Of a DNA stretch of 64,000 bases, positions 45,053 to 54,192 are shown in pieces. Numbering within the stretch: position 1 is the stretch's first letter; every line of letters starts with the position of its first letter. The stretch comes from Pyropia haitanensis. Its lineage: Eukaryota > Rhodophyta > Bangiophyceae > Bangiales > Bangiaceae. Position numbers and translations under genes: made by a program. The notes below the pieces were generated by a model. The model did not search any database and was not told the origin of the DNA. It saw only the letters and a program-made list of their open reading frames with translations. The DNA is taken from the NCBI GenBank assembly GCA_008729055.1, contig SDUX01000004.1, forward strand, positions 3,226,172 through 3,290,171, given 5' to 3'.

Positions 45053-46587
45053 TGCCGCACGGGGGGGGGCGAGGGGGGGGAGGATGGGGAGGAGGACGGG
45101 GGAGCGGGGGAGGGGGGTTGCTTGGGGGGTTCTGGGTAGAGAGCAGCGTGGCCCGCGGTGTACGCGGGCGTCGCGTTGTCCCCCCCCTGCTGCGTTGACT
45201 ATTGCCTTACCTTTGGCGAGCCGCCCGCTGTGGCCCCTTGTAGCGCAGGTGGGCGGTGCGGGGACGCGCTACGCCGTCGAGCCGATGATGCGGCGGGGGC
45301 CCCCCGTGGGCACCTTGCCCGTGTCGCGCCGCCGCGGCACGGGCGATGCCAGGGCGCGCGGGCGCCTCAGCAGCAGGCGGGCGTATCGGCGGCGGCGGCG
45401 CCAGCGCCGCGCTTGCGGCGAGGCGCTCCGTTGAGCCCGGCTTGGCGGTTATTTTTGTGTTGTCTTTTCCCCAGTACGGGTGCGACTCGGTCGCGGGCAG
45501 CGGCAGAGAGGTGCGACGATCCGCAGCAGGGCGGGGTTGGTGCGTGGGGTGCCCCCGCCGCGTCACCGCCGCCGTCGTTGCGGCGGCACTCCACACCAGA
45601 CCCCCCGCCGCGCCTCTTGCTACGCACGCTACTCCTTTGGTAATCCATGTCCAGGTGCCCACGCTGCGGACTGTACGGGAACAAACTTTCAAGGAGGCTC
45701 ACAAGAGAAAACTACATCGCATGTTTCTTCTTTCGAAGTGGCCTCGTCCAAGGATGGTCACCCGTCTCGGCCCACTCCTGTTGGAGAGTGGAGAGCAGCC
45801 GCCAATACAGGCGCCTTCCGCTCACCGCGTCCCCCGGTCGCGGCAGCGGTGGCCGCATGAGTGCCCTCCCCTCCTTGCAAGGCTCCATACCTTACATCGT
45901 TGGCCTCTGCTGGCGCAATGCAACCGCACCCGCTCCCCCCCGTGGACGGCCACCAGGTACGCCCACGGGCCTCGTGCCGCCACGACGGCACGGACAGCGG
46001 CGACCGCGGGCACGCGCACGCCCCCGCCGCACCGTCGGGGGTTTGTTCCACCGCCACCAATCCAGCACGCGCACCGCACGTCGCAACGCTTCGTGAGGCG
46101 GCGCCTTGCCCCGCGGCGCGTCGGTCACAGCCGGCCACGACAACTGTTGGGAGGGGGACGGGAGGGGGTGGGGGGGGGGGGAACCCCTCGCTGGCCGCCC
46201 CGCTTGCCGCCACGACATACTCCACCTCTTCGACGTGGGGGACCCTGCAACGGCCGTCGCGGGGGGAAGGCAGCGGCCCTTCTCCCCAGCAGTCCACTCC
46301 GACGGGCAACCGCGCGGCGGGGTCGCCATCCTGGTGACACCACAGCCATCCGCCTGGCAGGGGGGGGTCCCCGCGATGGACCGCTTCGTCTGGTCGAGCC
46401 GCGGATGGCTGCTTAAGAGCGGCAGCCCGCCGGGGGACAGCGCCACCCACAACCACTGCTATACCATTCCTCGTGCCCCGTCCCACCCACCAGGGAGCAG
46501 TGGCCGCCTGTTTGCCCCCGCCCGCCCCGACCTAAACCGACCACCCACCGCCCGTACATAGCGGCGACCCTGTCGGTGGGAGCGACC
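45053..46587. other. Intergenic region of mixed composition
   Basis: 1.5 kb. 45053-45120 is G-rich. 45640-45760 is low-GC and includes on the + strand MSRCPRCGLYGNKLSRRL, a short Cys-x2-Cys peptide without support as a gene. The rest has ORFs on both strands without domains. It probably includes the promoter of the secreted-protein gene. Confidence 0.45.
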
Positions 46588-47313
46588 ATGACGTCCCTGC
46601 GCAGCGTGGTGGTGTCGTCGGCGCTGGTGCTGACGCTGGCCCTTGTGGCGGGCTTGCCGGCCGAGACCGCGGCCGCAATCCCCGCCGGCGCCCCCTCCGC
46701 CCCGCGCGGGGTGGTGCCCGCCCACCCCGTCACTGCTGCAACTGCCGGCACCGCCGGCCGTGGGGGTGGCGCCGCCGCGGCGGCGCGGGTCCCCCACACG
46801 CACCGGCAGGAGCTCATCCCCATGACCGCCGCCGAGTGCAGGTCCACCCGTCGGTACCTGATCTCGAGCCGCCTCGCGCTCAAGGACGCGGCCTGCGCGG
46901 ACGAGGCGGACAAGTCGACGCGGCTGGCCACCCACACCGCCGCCATCCGCATTCTGCGCACGGCGGGAAAGCGCTCCCCCGTCGGCGTGTCGAACAAGGA
47001 AATGGCGGCGGTAGCGGCGGCGCTGAGCATCGCCGACCCAGACTTTGTGTGCGTCAAGGCGAGCAACACCAGCCACGATACCAAACTCGCCGCGCCGACC
47101 TTCTGGGACGCAACGGTGTACACGTCCACGCCAGCGTGCTGCATCGACTGGACGCCCTATGGGACGGACAAGTGCTGCTTTACGTCGTGCTACACCATGG
47201 CGGAACTCTTCCCCGCGTGGCTGTCGCTCGACTTTTGTTGCGGCCAAGCGGACCACACGCGCGACCGGACGCTCGTCTGCCCCAACGACGTGTCGTACGT
47301 CGTGTCTCCGTAG
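46588..47313 (+). CDS. Secreted cysteine-rich protein, family not recognised
   Basis: A 241-residue uninterrupted reading frame from ATG 46588 (GACCATGACG). It begins with a clear signal peptide: basic MTSLR, hydrophobic SVVVSSALVLTLALVAGL, and small residues ETAAA near residue 30 as the cleavage region. A Pro/Ala/Gly linker follows to about residue 70. The mature part has eleven cysteines, two in the N-terminal half (AECRS, DAACAD) and nine clustered in the last third, including three CC pairs (PACCIDW, DKCCFTSC, LDFCCGQ), which indicates an extracellular disulfide-bonded domain. An N-glycosylation sequon NTSH occurs about residue 158. It matches no family I know. It could be a cell-wall or extracellular-matrix protein; that is inference from the signal peptide and cysteines. 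It is followed on the same strand by the cyclophilin gene, with 0.6 kb between. Confidence 0.7.
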   Translation: MTSLRSVVVSSALVLTLALVAGLPAETAAAIPAGAPSAPRGVVPAHPVTAATAGTAGRGGGAAAAARVPHTHRQELIPMTAAECRSTRRYLISSRLALKDAACADEADKSTRLATHTAAIRILRTAGKRSPVGVSNKEMAAVAAALSIADPDFVCVKASNTSHDTKLAAPTFWDATVYTSTPACCIDWTPYGTDKCCFTSCYTMAELFPAWLSLDFCCGQADHTRDRTLVCPNDVSYVVSP

Positions 47314-47909
47314 GCCAGCGAGGCGGGGAGGTGGGAGCACCACTGCCTGTCGGAGCACGCACCGCGCGGGGGGGCGAGGGGGGGAGTTGGCTGACGACTG
47401 CCCGCGGGCACGCGGTGAGGGCGCTGATATCATAAACAAGGGCGCGGCGCATGGGTGGGCGTGCTTCGTCTGTTTGGCGTCCATTTTTTTGCTGACATCC
47501 AGGTCCCAGCCGCGGCCCTCGATCGCTGGCTGCCCTTGATGAGCCGACTATCACGCGTCTGTCGGGTGACCGCACGATGTTGCTGCGATCCAGCAGCCTT
47601 CTGTATTCGTCGTGGCCGACCGCTCCCCAGCCATTGGCCGATTCGTACGTGGCCAGCGACAGAAAGATCCCCTCCTTGTGCCGCGGATCAACCGCAATCG
47701 CCGTCCGGAGCCCTCGCGCATCGCCTCCATCCCTCCCCGCTCTTGCTCTCGCTGACGCCGATCCCGCGCACCCCCTCATCACGAGTCGTCTTCCTCATTG
47801 TCTTCCTCCCGTGCGTGTGTTTCGGTTGCTACCCCAGCGTGCCCCCCGCTTCCGTATACCCCCCCCCTGCTCCTCACCACCAATCCGTCCATCCCGACCC
47901 ACCCTCATC
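47314..47909. other. Intergenic region upstream of cyclophilin gene
   Basis: About 600 bp of mixed composition with C-rich pyrimidine tracts towards 47760-47900, probably the promoter and 5' leader of the cyclophilin gene. No ORF with a domain is seen. Confidence 0.5.
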
Positions 47910-49083
47910 ATGGCGTTTGTCACTTCGGCCGCGGCGGTCCGCCTGTCTGCCGCCCGCTCCGCGTTTGTCTGCCGCGCGGCGGGCGTGGCGCGCGCGGCGG
48001 TCCGCCCCGCCCGCGTGGCGGTGCCCGCGACGCGGTCGCTCTCCATGGAGGCGTCGCCGACGGTCACCAACACCGTCTACTTTGACATCACCATCGGGGG
48101 GGAGCCCCAGGGGCGCGTCACCTTTGGCCTGTTTGGCGATGAAGTGTACGTCTCCGGTTTTTTTTTTTTTTTCTTGTCGGGGAGAATGCAGGCCGGAAGG
48201 GTGTGGCGGGGGCATCCTGACGGGGGGTGAGAAGGGAGGGGCGGTGCTGTGAGCTTGTTCAATCAGCGCGAGAGGTGGGCAGAGTGCCATGCCTGGCCGA
48301 TGCGGAGCGGCGTCGTCTGGTGGCGAGACGGGAAGAAGGTGGTGTGTAGCCGCGAGCCTTGGATCGGTTCAGCCTCGCTCACGCTATCCATTGGTATTGT
48401 CCACTCTCTGTGCACACTTTGTTGGCACACCGGATGGCTGGCTGTGTTGCTTGTTTGCAGGCCCAAGACGGTGGAGAACTTCCGCGCGCTCTGCACTGGC
48501 GAGAAGGGCTTTGGCTACGCGGGCTCCCCCTTCCACCGCGTTATCCCCAACTTCATGATTCAGTACGTTCTCGTGGTATTGTGCCTCGATTTCTTCCATG
48601 TCGCGACAGATGGTTGCCAAGTGTGTTCGTCTGTGGCTGGTCACGCGTGGCAAGGGGGCAGGACGCTGCGACGGAATCGACACTAACCCGTCCGTCCCTC
48701 GTCACCGTGTGTGTTTGTGGTGCATGTTTCCCCTGATCCCCGTGGTCGACACTGCGCGTGTGACTGTCCACAGGGGCGGTGACTTCACCAACCGCAACGG
48801 CACGGGCGGCAAGTCCATCTATGGTGAGAAGTTTGCGGACGAGAACTTCAACCTCTCCCACACCACCGTCGGGCTGCTGTCGATGGCCAACGCCGGGCCC
48901 AACACCAACGGCTCCCAGTTCTTTGTCACCACCGTGCCGTGCCCGTGGCTGGATGGCAAGCACACGGTGTTTGGCAGCGTCACGGACGGGTACGACATTA
49001 TCAAGAAGATTGAGACGGGGCGGACGGGCGCGGGCGATCGCCCGATCGCCGAGGTGCTCGTCGAATCGTGCGGCGAGCTCTAG
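47910..49083 (+). CDS. Organelle-targeted cyclophilin (peptidyl-prolyl isomerase), three exons
   Basis: Peptidyl-prolyl cis-trans isomerase of the cyclophilin A type, 215 residues. Exons are 47910-48145, 48461-48562 and 48774-49083; joined, they read through to TAG at 49081 with no frame problem. The cyclophilin domain spans about residues 53-213. The active-site residues line up with human cyclophilin A: Arg105, Phe110, Met111 and Gln113 in [15 protein letters not shown], Gln161 and Phe163 in NTNGSQFF, Trp171 and His176 in WLDGKH. Residues 1-46 form an Ala/Arg/Val-rich, acid-free leader beginning MAFV, typical of an organelle transit peptide; Phe at position 3 favours the plastid in red algae. 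The leader probably ends near SLSMEASP. This is the best-defined gene model in the window. Confidence 0.92.
48146..48460 (+). other. Cyclophilin intron 1
   Basis: 315 bp, donor GTACGT and acceptor TTGTTTGCAG. It splits the Val79 codon (GT|G), joining GDEV to PKTVENF. It contains a T run of 15 at 48158-48172, shortly after the donor. Confidence 0.9.
48563..48773 (+). other. Cyclophilin intron 2
   Basis: 211 bp, donor GTACGT and acceptor GTCCACAG. It splits the Gln113 codon (CA|G), rebuilding the active-site block FMIQGGDF. Confidence 0.9.
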
Positions 49084-49713
49084 TCGGCGGTGGGTGCATC
49101 CGCGGGTAGGGAGGGGGTCGCAACCGACGGGTGCTAGGCCGCTTGCCATGCTGTTCTGGCGGCGGGTTTTGAGCTAGTAGGGGCCTGTCCGTGCCGGTCG
49201 TGTGCCTGGTTGTTCTTTCTTCATGTCTCTGGTCTTTGGCTCGAGCTGTGCTCGTCCCGCCGCTTGCCCCCAACACGGCTGCCCGCACCGGTCGGGGCGG
49301 GTGGGAGGGTATTCGCTCATTGTCCGTGGCGTCGGGCGCCACGTGGGCTGCATAGCGATGGCTCACCCTCGGGGGGTCGCTGGAAGGAGGCACGGCTGCC
49401 CCCCGTCCTGGTGGCGGTGGGGGCTGTCGGCACTGCCACACCACGACAGTGGGCACACAGCCACTGGCCGCCGTCACTGGCCGCCGCCACCACGGCCAAG
49501 ACGCAACCCTTGCACCGCGGCTTCCCGCGACAGGTGCCCCAGTCGTCCCCATCGCTGCCGCTGCGTTCCCTGCCACCATGCCTGTGCTGTGTTGACATGA
49601 AGTGAGTCCATGGCGGGCCTGCTGTTTGGGGGCACCACGGGGGGGGGGTGGACATGGGCGGCGCCGTTGCGTGAACCCCCGCGGCCCCCTTCCTCTTTCG
49701 GTGCACTTCCCTC
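49084..49713. other. Intergenic spacer between convergent genes
   Basis: 630 bp between cyclophilin (+) and the sugar-nucleotide transporter (-). Composition is mixed. The transporter's frame remains open through it to 49317, but the reading loses any similarity to the carrier family. Confidence 0.5.
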
Positions 49714-51289
49714 TTAGGACCCCCCCCCGATTTGATTGCGCGGGCCTTGACGCCCTCCCCCCCCCCTCCCCCGCCGCCCACCGCCCTGACGGTGGCGACC
49801 GTGAGCGCCGTCGGAGCGGCGTCCACCCCCACGCGCTCCATGGCCACCGCCTTGGCCTCGGCCGCCGCCGCTAGCCGCCGCCCCCGCGACGCGATGACGT
49901 GCTTGACGCCACAAAAGAGCGCCGACCCGACCAGGCTCAGCGTCAGCCCCGCCACGTTGGGCGGCGTCAGCGTCACGTCGCCAAACGCAAAAGAGCCGAC
50001 CGAGATGGTCACCACGTCCTTGATCTGCCCCGTGACGGTCGTCGCGAGCGGCGAGTTGACGCTCGTGCAGAAGAAGACGCTAAAGTTGAGGACCGTCGCC
50101 AGCGCCGACGAGGCGCCAAAGACCCCCCAAAACGCGGGGCTGGTCAGCGACGGGAAGGACGCGACGGCGCGGAGCTCAGAGGTGCCGACGGCGAGGAAGG
50201 CCACCACCAGCGGCAGCGACAGCAGGTTGTTGCAGTAGAGCATGCCCACTGAGTCGAGGCCAGACGACGCGCCGACGCGGACGATCAGCACCAGGTACGC
50301 GGCGGTGGCGACGCAGCAGATGCCCACGAGGAGGTAGCCAATGGCCGAGGCGGACCGGTCGGTGGCGCCCGCCAAGCAGCCGCCCGCGACAATGAGTACC
50401 ACCGACAGCCACACCGACGGGGGAGAGCGTTTGCGAAGGATGACGGCCTCCCCAACGAGGACGACCAGGGTGGTGAATTTGCGCAGGGTGGAAAACATGG
50501 GGATGGTCAGGTAGCGCAGGGCCACCAGGCCAGTGACGGCGTAGAGCCACCAGAAAAAGGCCAGTGGAAAGGCAATGACGGCCAGCTCCTTGGTCACGGG
50601 AGGGAGCTTCAAACTGTGGGGACGTCCACGGAGGACAGGGGTGCAAGCGGATGCCGACCAGAAGCATCGACGTCCAGAGCAGCGAGACTCACAGGGGGGG
50701 GGGGGGCCGGGGGGGGTTAACAAACGTGCATCACAAAACGGCAGACCCCCGTGGGACGGCACGTGTCAGCCCCGCTGCCCCGCCAGCGGCAGCTCTGTCG
50801 CCCAGGGACCCCCATGGCGACACGCTCCCACCCCCCGCCCACTCGACCAGCACCCAGCCCATCATCAATGGCTCACCAAAGTGGACAGCAGCAACAGCAC
50901 CGCGCTTGCCCGCACGGCCACCTCCCCCCCAACCATCCCCACCACCCCGCCTACTCCTCTGCTATGCAGCACCCCCCCCCCCCCTCCCCATCCCCCCCCA
51001 ATTACACCCCAAGCGATACGCCCCCCCCCCGCCGCCCACCCCCCGTGGAAAGAAAACGCACAGCCCGAGCGCGCTCGCGATGCGCAGCGCAGACAGACAA
51101 AAGAGGATCTGCACGAGCGTCATGAACACCGGGTAGTGGAAGTGGAAGACGGCAAAGACGGCCTTGTTGAAAAACGTAATCGCCACCGACGAGGCGCCGT
51201 AGAGGGTGCACGCGGCGACGGCGCGGCCGGCACTGGCCACGGGGGGGGGGGGGGGGGGGGGCGCCCGCCGCGGCGGGCGGTTCGCCCAT
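49714..51289 (-). CDS. SLC35D-type nucleotide-sugar transporter, two exons
   Basis: Golgi/ER antiporter exchanging a nucleotide sugar for the nucleoside monophosphate, by family. Exon 1 (51289-51062) starts MGEPPAA and, after a Pro run, reads ACTLYGASSVAITFFNKAVF and MTLVQILFCLSALRIASALG. Exon 2 (from 50613) continues LKLPPVTKELAVIAFPLAFF. The family blocks include TIPMFSTLRKFTTLVVLVGE (SLC35D: N-x-PMF-x-x-LRR-F-x-x-x-F-x-x-x-x-E), LAGATDRSASAIGYLLVG, GMLYCNNLLSLPLVV and NSPLATTVTGQIKDVVTI (SLC35D: N-S-x-L-T-T-x-x-x-G-x-IK-N), with about ten hydrophobic segments. The intron 51061-50614 is phase 2, and splicing rebuilds a Leu codon. A frame change is needed in the 20-nt G run at 51241-51260. 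The end is uncertain: one extra G in the run 49720-49728 gives IKSGGGS and a stop at 49714; otherwise the frame runs to 49317. The sugar is not predictable. Confidence 0.8.
50614..51061 (-). other. Intron in the nucleotide-sugar transporter gene
   Basis: 448 bp on the minus strand, donor GTGCGT and acceptor CCCCACAG. It joins SALG-CT to T-TTG-AAG in phase 2, giving ALGLLKLPPV. It contains G/C runs on the genomic strand (for example 50694-50706). Confidence 0.85.
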
Positions 51290-52550
51290 GGTGACCCCCC
51301 CCCCCGCCGCGGCGGTGGCTGCTGGGAGCGCGGGCGCCGCGGGGACGGCGGCCGCGTTGGGGGGGGGGAGGCGAGCGCAGGGGTGTGGCAGCACGAGCGC
51401 AGTGAGGGACGTTGTAAACGCAAAAGACGAGCAAGGAAACGGAAAACTAGGTGGCCAGTCACGGCTGGTCGGCAAGGCCGCGACGGCGGGCAGGCAGCAG
51501 CAGCAGGAGGCGCACAACGCGTGACGGCGAGCAGGCAGCAGCAGCGGGGAGGCGCGCGTCCAAAGACACGCAGCGGCGGCGCGGCCACCAGGGGCGGGCG
51601 GCGGGCGGGCACACAGCAGGCGCGAGACCCGGGGGGGCGGCAGCAGGCAGGCACCAGCGCTGCGAGACCAGCGGCAGTGGCGGTAGCAGCACGCCGCCCG
51701 CGTCCCCGCCACCCACCACCCGTCGACTGCTGCCGCCCCTCGACCCCACGCGGTTGACGCCCTGCAAACAGCGAGTCCGTGGGGCGGGGACGGCACCCAC
51801 CCCCCCCCACGGGGCGGTACCGTCGGCCCGCCCCACCCGCGGGGGCCGCGCAGTCCCTCTTCGACGGCGCGTAGGGGAGGCGGCGGGAAGCCCACGAGGG
51901 GATGCAGGGGCGACAATGCCCGCCAGGCGGGGTCCGGAGAGCGGGTGGAGCGCCACAGGAGCAGGTAGCCGCCGTGGTGGGGGGGGAAGGGGGGGGCGCC
52001 GGTGGCGTGGACTCTGGCGGGAGCGGGACGCGATGGTGGGCCCGGCAGAGGCGGTGCGCGGAAGGCAGCTGTCGGGCCAAAGCCCGCCAACGCAAGGCTG
52101 TGGACAGACTGCCAGGGTGAAAAAGGAAGGGTGAACACATTTCACCCCACGGTGTGACCTGTCGTTGGTACTTCCTGAGAACAGGTGTACGGGAGCAGAG
52201 CTGCATTGCTGTTCTCCTCACAGCAAGGCTACACGTGTACAGTACCTCGTGTGGTGAGGGGGACACAGGTTAGTCCTGCTGCAAGTACATTAGCAAATTG
52301 GGCTTGGAAGCGTGTCTGAAGAGCTTGACGCGGGAGTGTCGTCGCTCGCCAAGCCTGTCGTGGACGGTACGCGCCCAAACACGCTGCCACAGCGCGCCCG
52401 TCTCCCCACCCCGCCGCGGTGACAGCGCGCGCACCACGACTGCTGGTCGTTTCCGGTTCCCCCCCCCCCCCCCCCCACCACGTCCCTCTGCCGCCACTCC
52501 CCGCACGTCTTCCCCGACCCCGTGCTTCGAGTGGCAGCGGTTGAGTCGGG
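51290..52550. other. Intergenic region between divergent genes
   Basis: 1.26 kb holding the 5' flanks of the transporter (-) and the GIY-YIG gene (+). 51480-51680 has clustered GCAGGCAGCAG-type repeats. 52120-52300 is lower in GC. The C run at 52460-52476 is near the GIY-YIG start. No gene is seen. Confidence 0.5.
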
Positions 52551-52651
52551 ATGGCGCCCGCCCGCTCCCCGCCGCCGCCGTCGGTCGCCGCGTGCTGGCG
52601 TCGGCGGCCGTCGGCGGCAGCCTTCCTCCCCGCCCCGCCCGTCGCGGCCGT

Positions 52652-52687
<36 letters not shown>

Positions 52688-53712
52688 AGCCGCAGCGGCA
52701 GCGTCGGCAACGGCATCGGCAACAGCGTCGGTGGCGTCGGGATGGGCGACGGCGGCGGTGGCGGCGGCGCGGCCGCGGCGGTGGCGGCTGCCGCTGGCGT
52801 GCCGGCCGTCGGGCCCCGCCTGTGGTCGCGGCGGTGGGGGTCACGCCGCCGTCTGGGGGGGGGCTGCGGCGGTCTGGCGGGTGGTGCCATTGGCGCTGGC
52901 CGGCGGCGGCGGCGGCGGCAGTAGTGACGGCGGCGGCGGTGGCGGTGGCGGCGGCGGCGGCGGCGGCAGCGGTCACGGCGTGGCCGCCTCTGTCAGCGGT
53001 GGTGGGGGGGGGGGCGAGATCCCGCTGGCGTCGGCAGCAGCGGCAACAGCAGCGGGGGGGGTGCCGCAGGCTGTACCAGCGGCAGCGGCGGCAGCGGCGG
53101 GCGCGGCGGCGCCCGCACCGGCGGCGGCAACGGCAACCGTAGAGGCGGCGGCGTCGGCGGGCAGCGGTGGCGTCACCCCCCCCCCCCCCCCCCTCCCCCC
53201 CGACGTCACCTTTGCGCACGTCCCCTTGTCCGACCTCCCCTCCCGTCCCCTGTCCACCGTTGACACCCACCCCGCCGACTACGCCGTCGCCGGCGCGTAC
53301 GCCGTGTACGACGCGGACGGGGCGGTGGCGTACCTGGGCGCCTCTGGCAACGTGGGCGCCAAGCTCCGCCTCCACCGCGCGTGCGTCGGCGCCGCCGACG
53401 CCGCGACGGTGCGGGTGCTGCCACTTTCCCTGCCGCCGCCGCCACCAGAGACCGCCACGCCCACCGCCACCGCCACCTCCACCACCACCACCACCACCAC
53501 CACCACCACCACCCCCGATGGCAGGGGTGCTTCCACGGATGACGCCACGGCGGCGCGGCGGTCGGCTGCGGCGGCGGCCGCGGCGGCGACGGTCGCGCGC
53601 TGGGCGGCGGGCGACGGCGGGCCGCCGGTGCACGCGCGGGGCAACGGCGTGGACCGGCGGCGGTGGGAGGGGGTGGAGCGCGCCGCGCGGCAGACGGGCG
53701 CCGCCCGCCGCA

Positions 53713-53752
<40 letters not shown>

Positions 53753-53867
53753 GCTCACCCGAGGGGGGGCGGCGGAGAGCGACGCGGTCTTTCGGACCGT
53801 CCTGGGGCTGCTGCTGGCGAGTACGGCGTTGAAGTGGGTGGCGTTCCTCTCCACCGCGCACTGGTGA
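52551..53867 (+). CDS. GIY-YIG-like domain protein with C-terminal membrane anchor
   Basis: An uninterrupted 438-residue frame from ATG 52551 (GGGATGGCG). Residues 1-225 form an Ala/Ser/Gly/Pro leader, including an Ala-Ser repeat from a hexanucleotide microsatellite. Residues about 245-300 read AVAGAYAVYDADGAVAYLG and continue ASGNVGAKLRLH. This fits the GIY-YIG fold as found in plant and algal plastid proteins such as the N-domain of glutaredoxin S16 (G-V-YAVYD...L-Q-x-I-G-I-S-R-N-I). The catalytic Arg of that motif is Gly here (SGN for SRN), so nuclease activity is doubtful. A Thr run and a Gly run split the rest of the domain, and VHARGNGVDRRRWEGVE resembles its end. Residues 412-433 are a hydrophobic helix close to the C-terminus (VFRTVLGLLLASTALKWVAF), suggesting tail anchoring. 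No glutaredoxin domain follows. Confidence 0.6.
52653..52684. repeat. (GCGTCG)n hexanucleotide microsatellite
   Basis: About five tandem units encoding an Ala-Ser repeat in the leader of the GIY-YIG-like protein. Confidence 0.85.
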
Positions 53868-54192
53868 GGGTGGGGGAGGGGGTGGCGCCGGCAGAGCGAG
53901 TTGGCAGCGGCAGCAGGGGGAAGAAGAGAGGGCAGGGGGGGGGGGTGGCGTGCGTGCGGAACGATGGCGTGCGTGCGGAACTGGGTGCGCCGTGGCACGG
54001 TTCGCGACGATAAACCGCTCCCGCGACGGGCGGCAGCGCCGGGCCACGCGCCGATGCGTCTGCTTTTGTCTATCTGCGCGGCCATCGCATGCGGTCGGTC
54101 GCCCCCCTCCTCCCCCCTCACCGCTTTCCCCCACCCCACGCCCCCTTCCGCACCCCGCCCCCCTCTTCCCCCCCCCCCCTTGCTCTCCCCCT
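53868..54192. other. Short intergenic spacer between convergent genes
   Basis: 325 bp, G-rich then C-rich, between the GIY-YIG gene (+) and an unrecognised gene (-). Nothing else is seen. Confidence 0.5.

Noticed and set aside
45647..45770. Peptide with CPRCG motif suggesting a zinc ribbon
   Set aside because: Only one Cys pair; no second pair and no conserved context.
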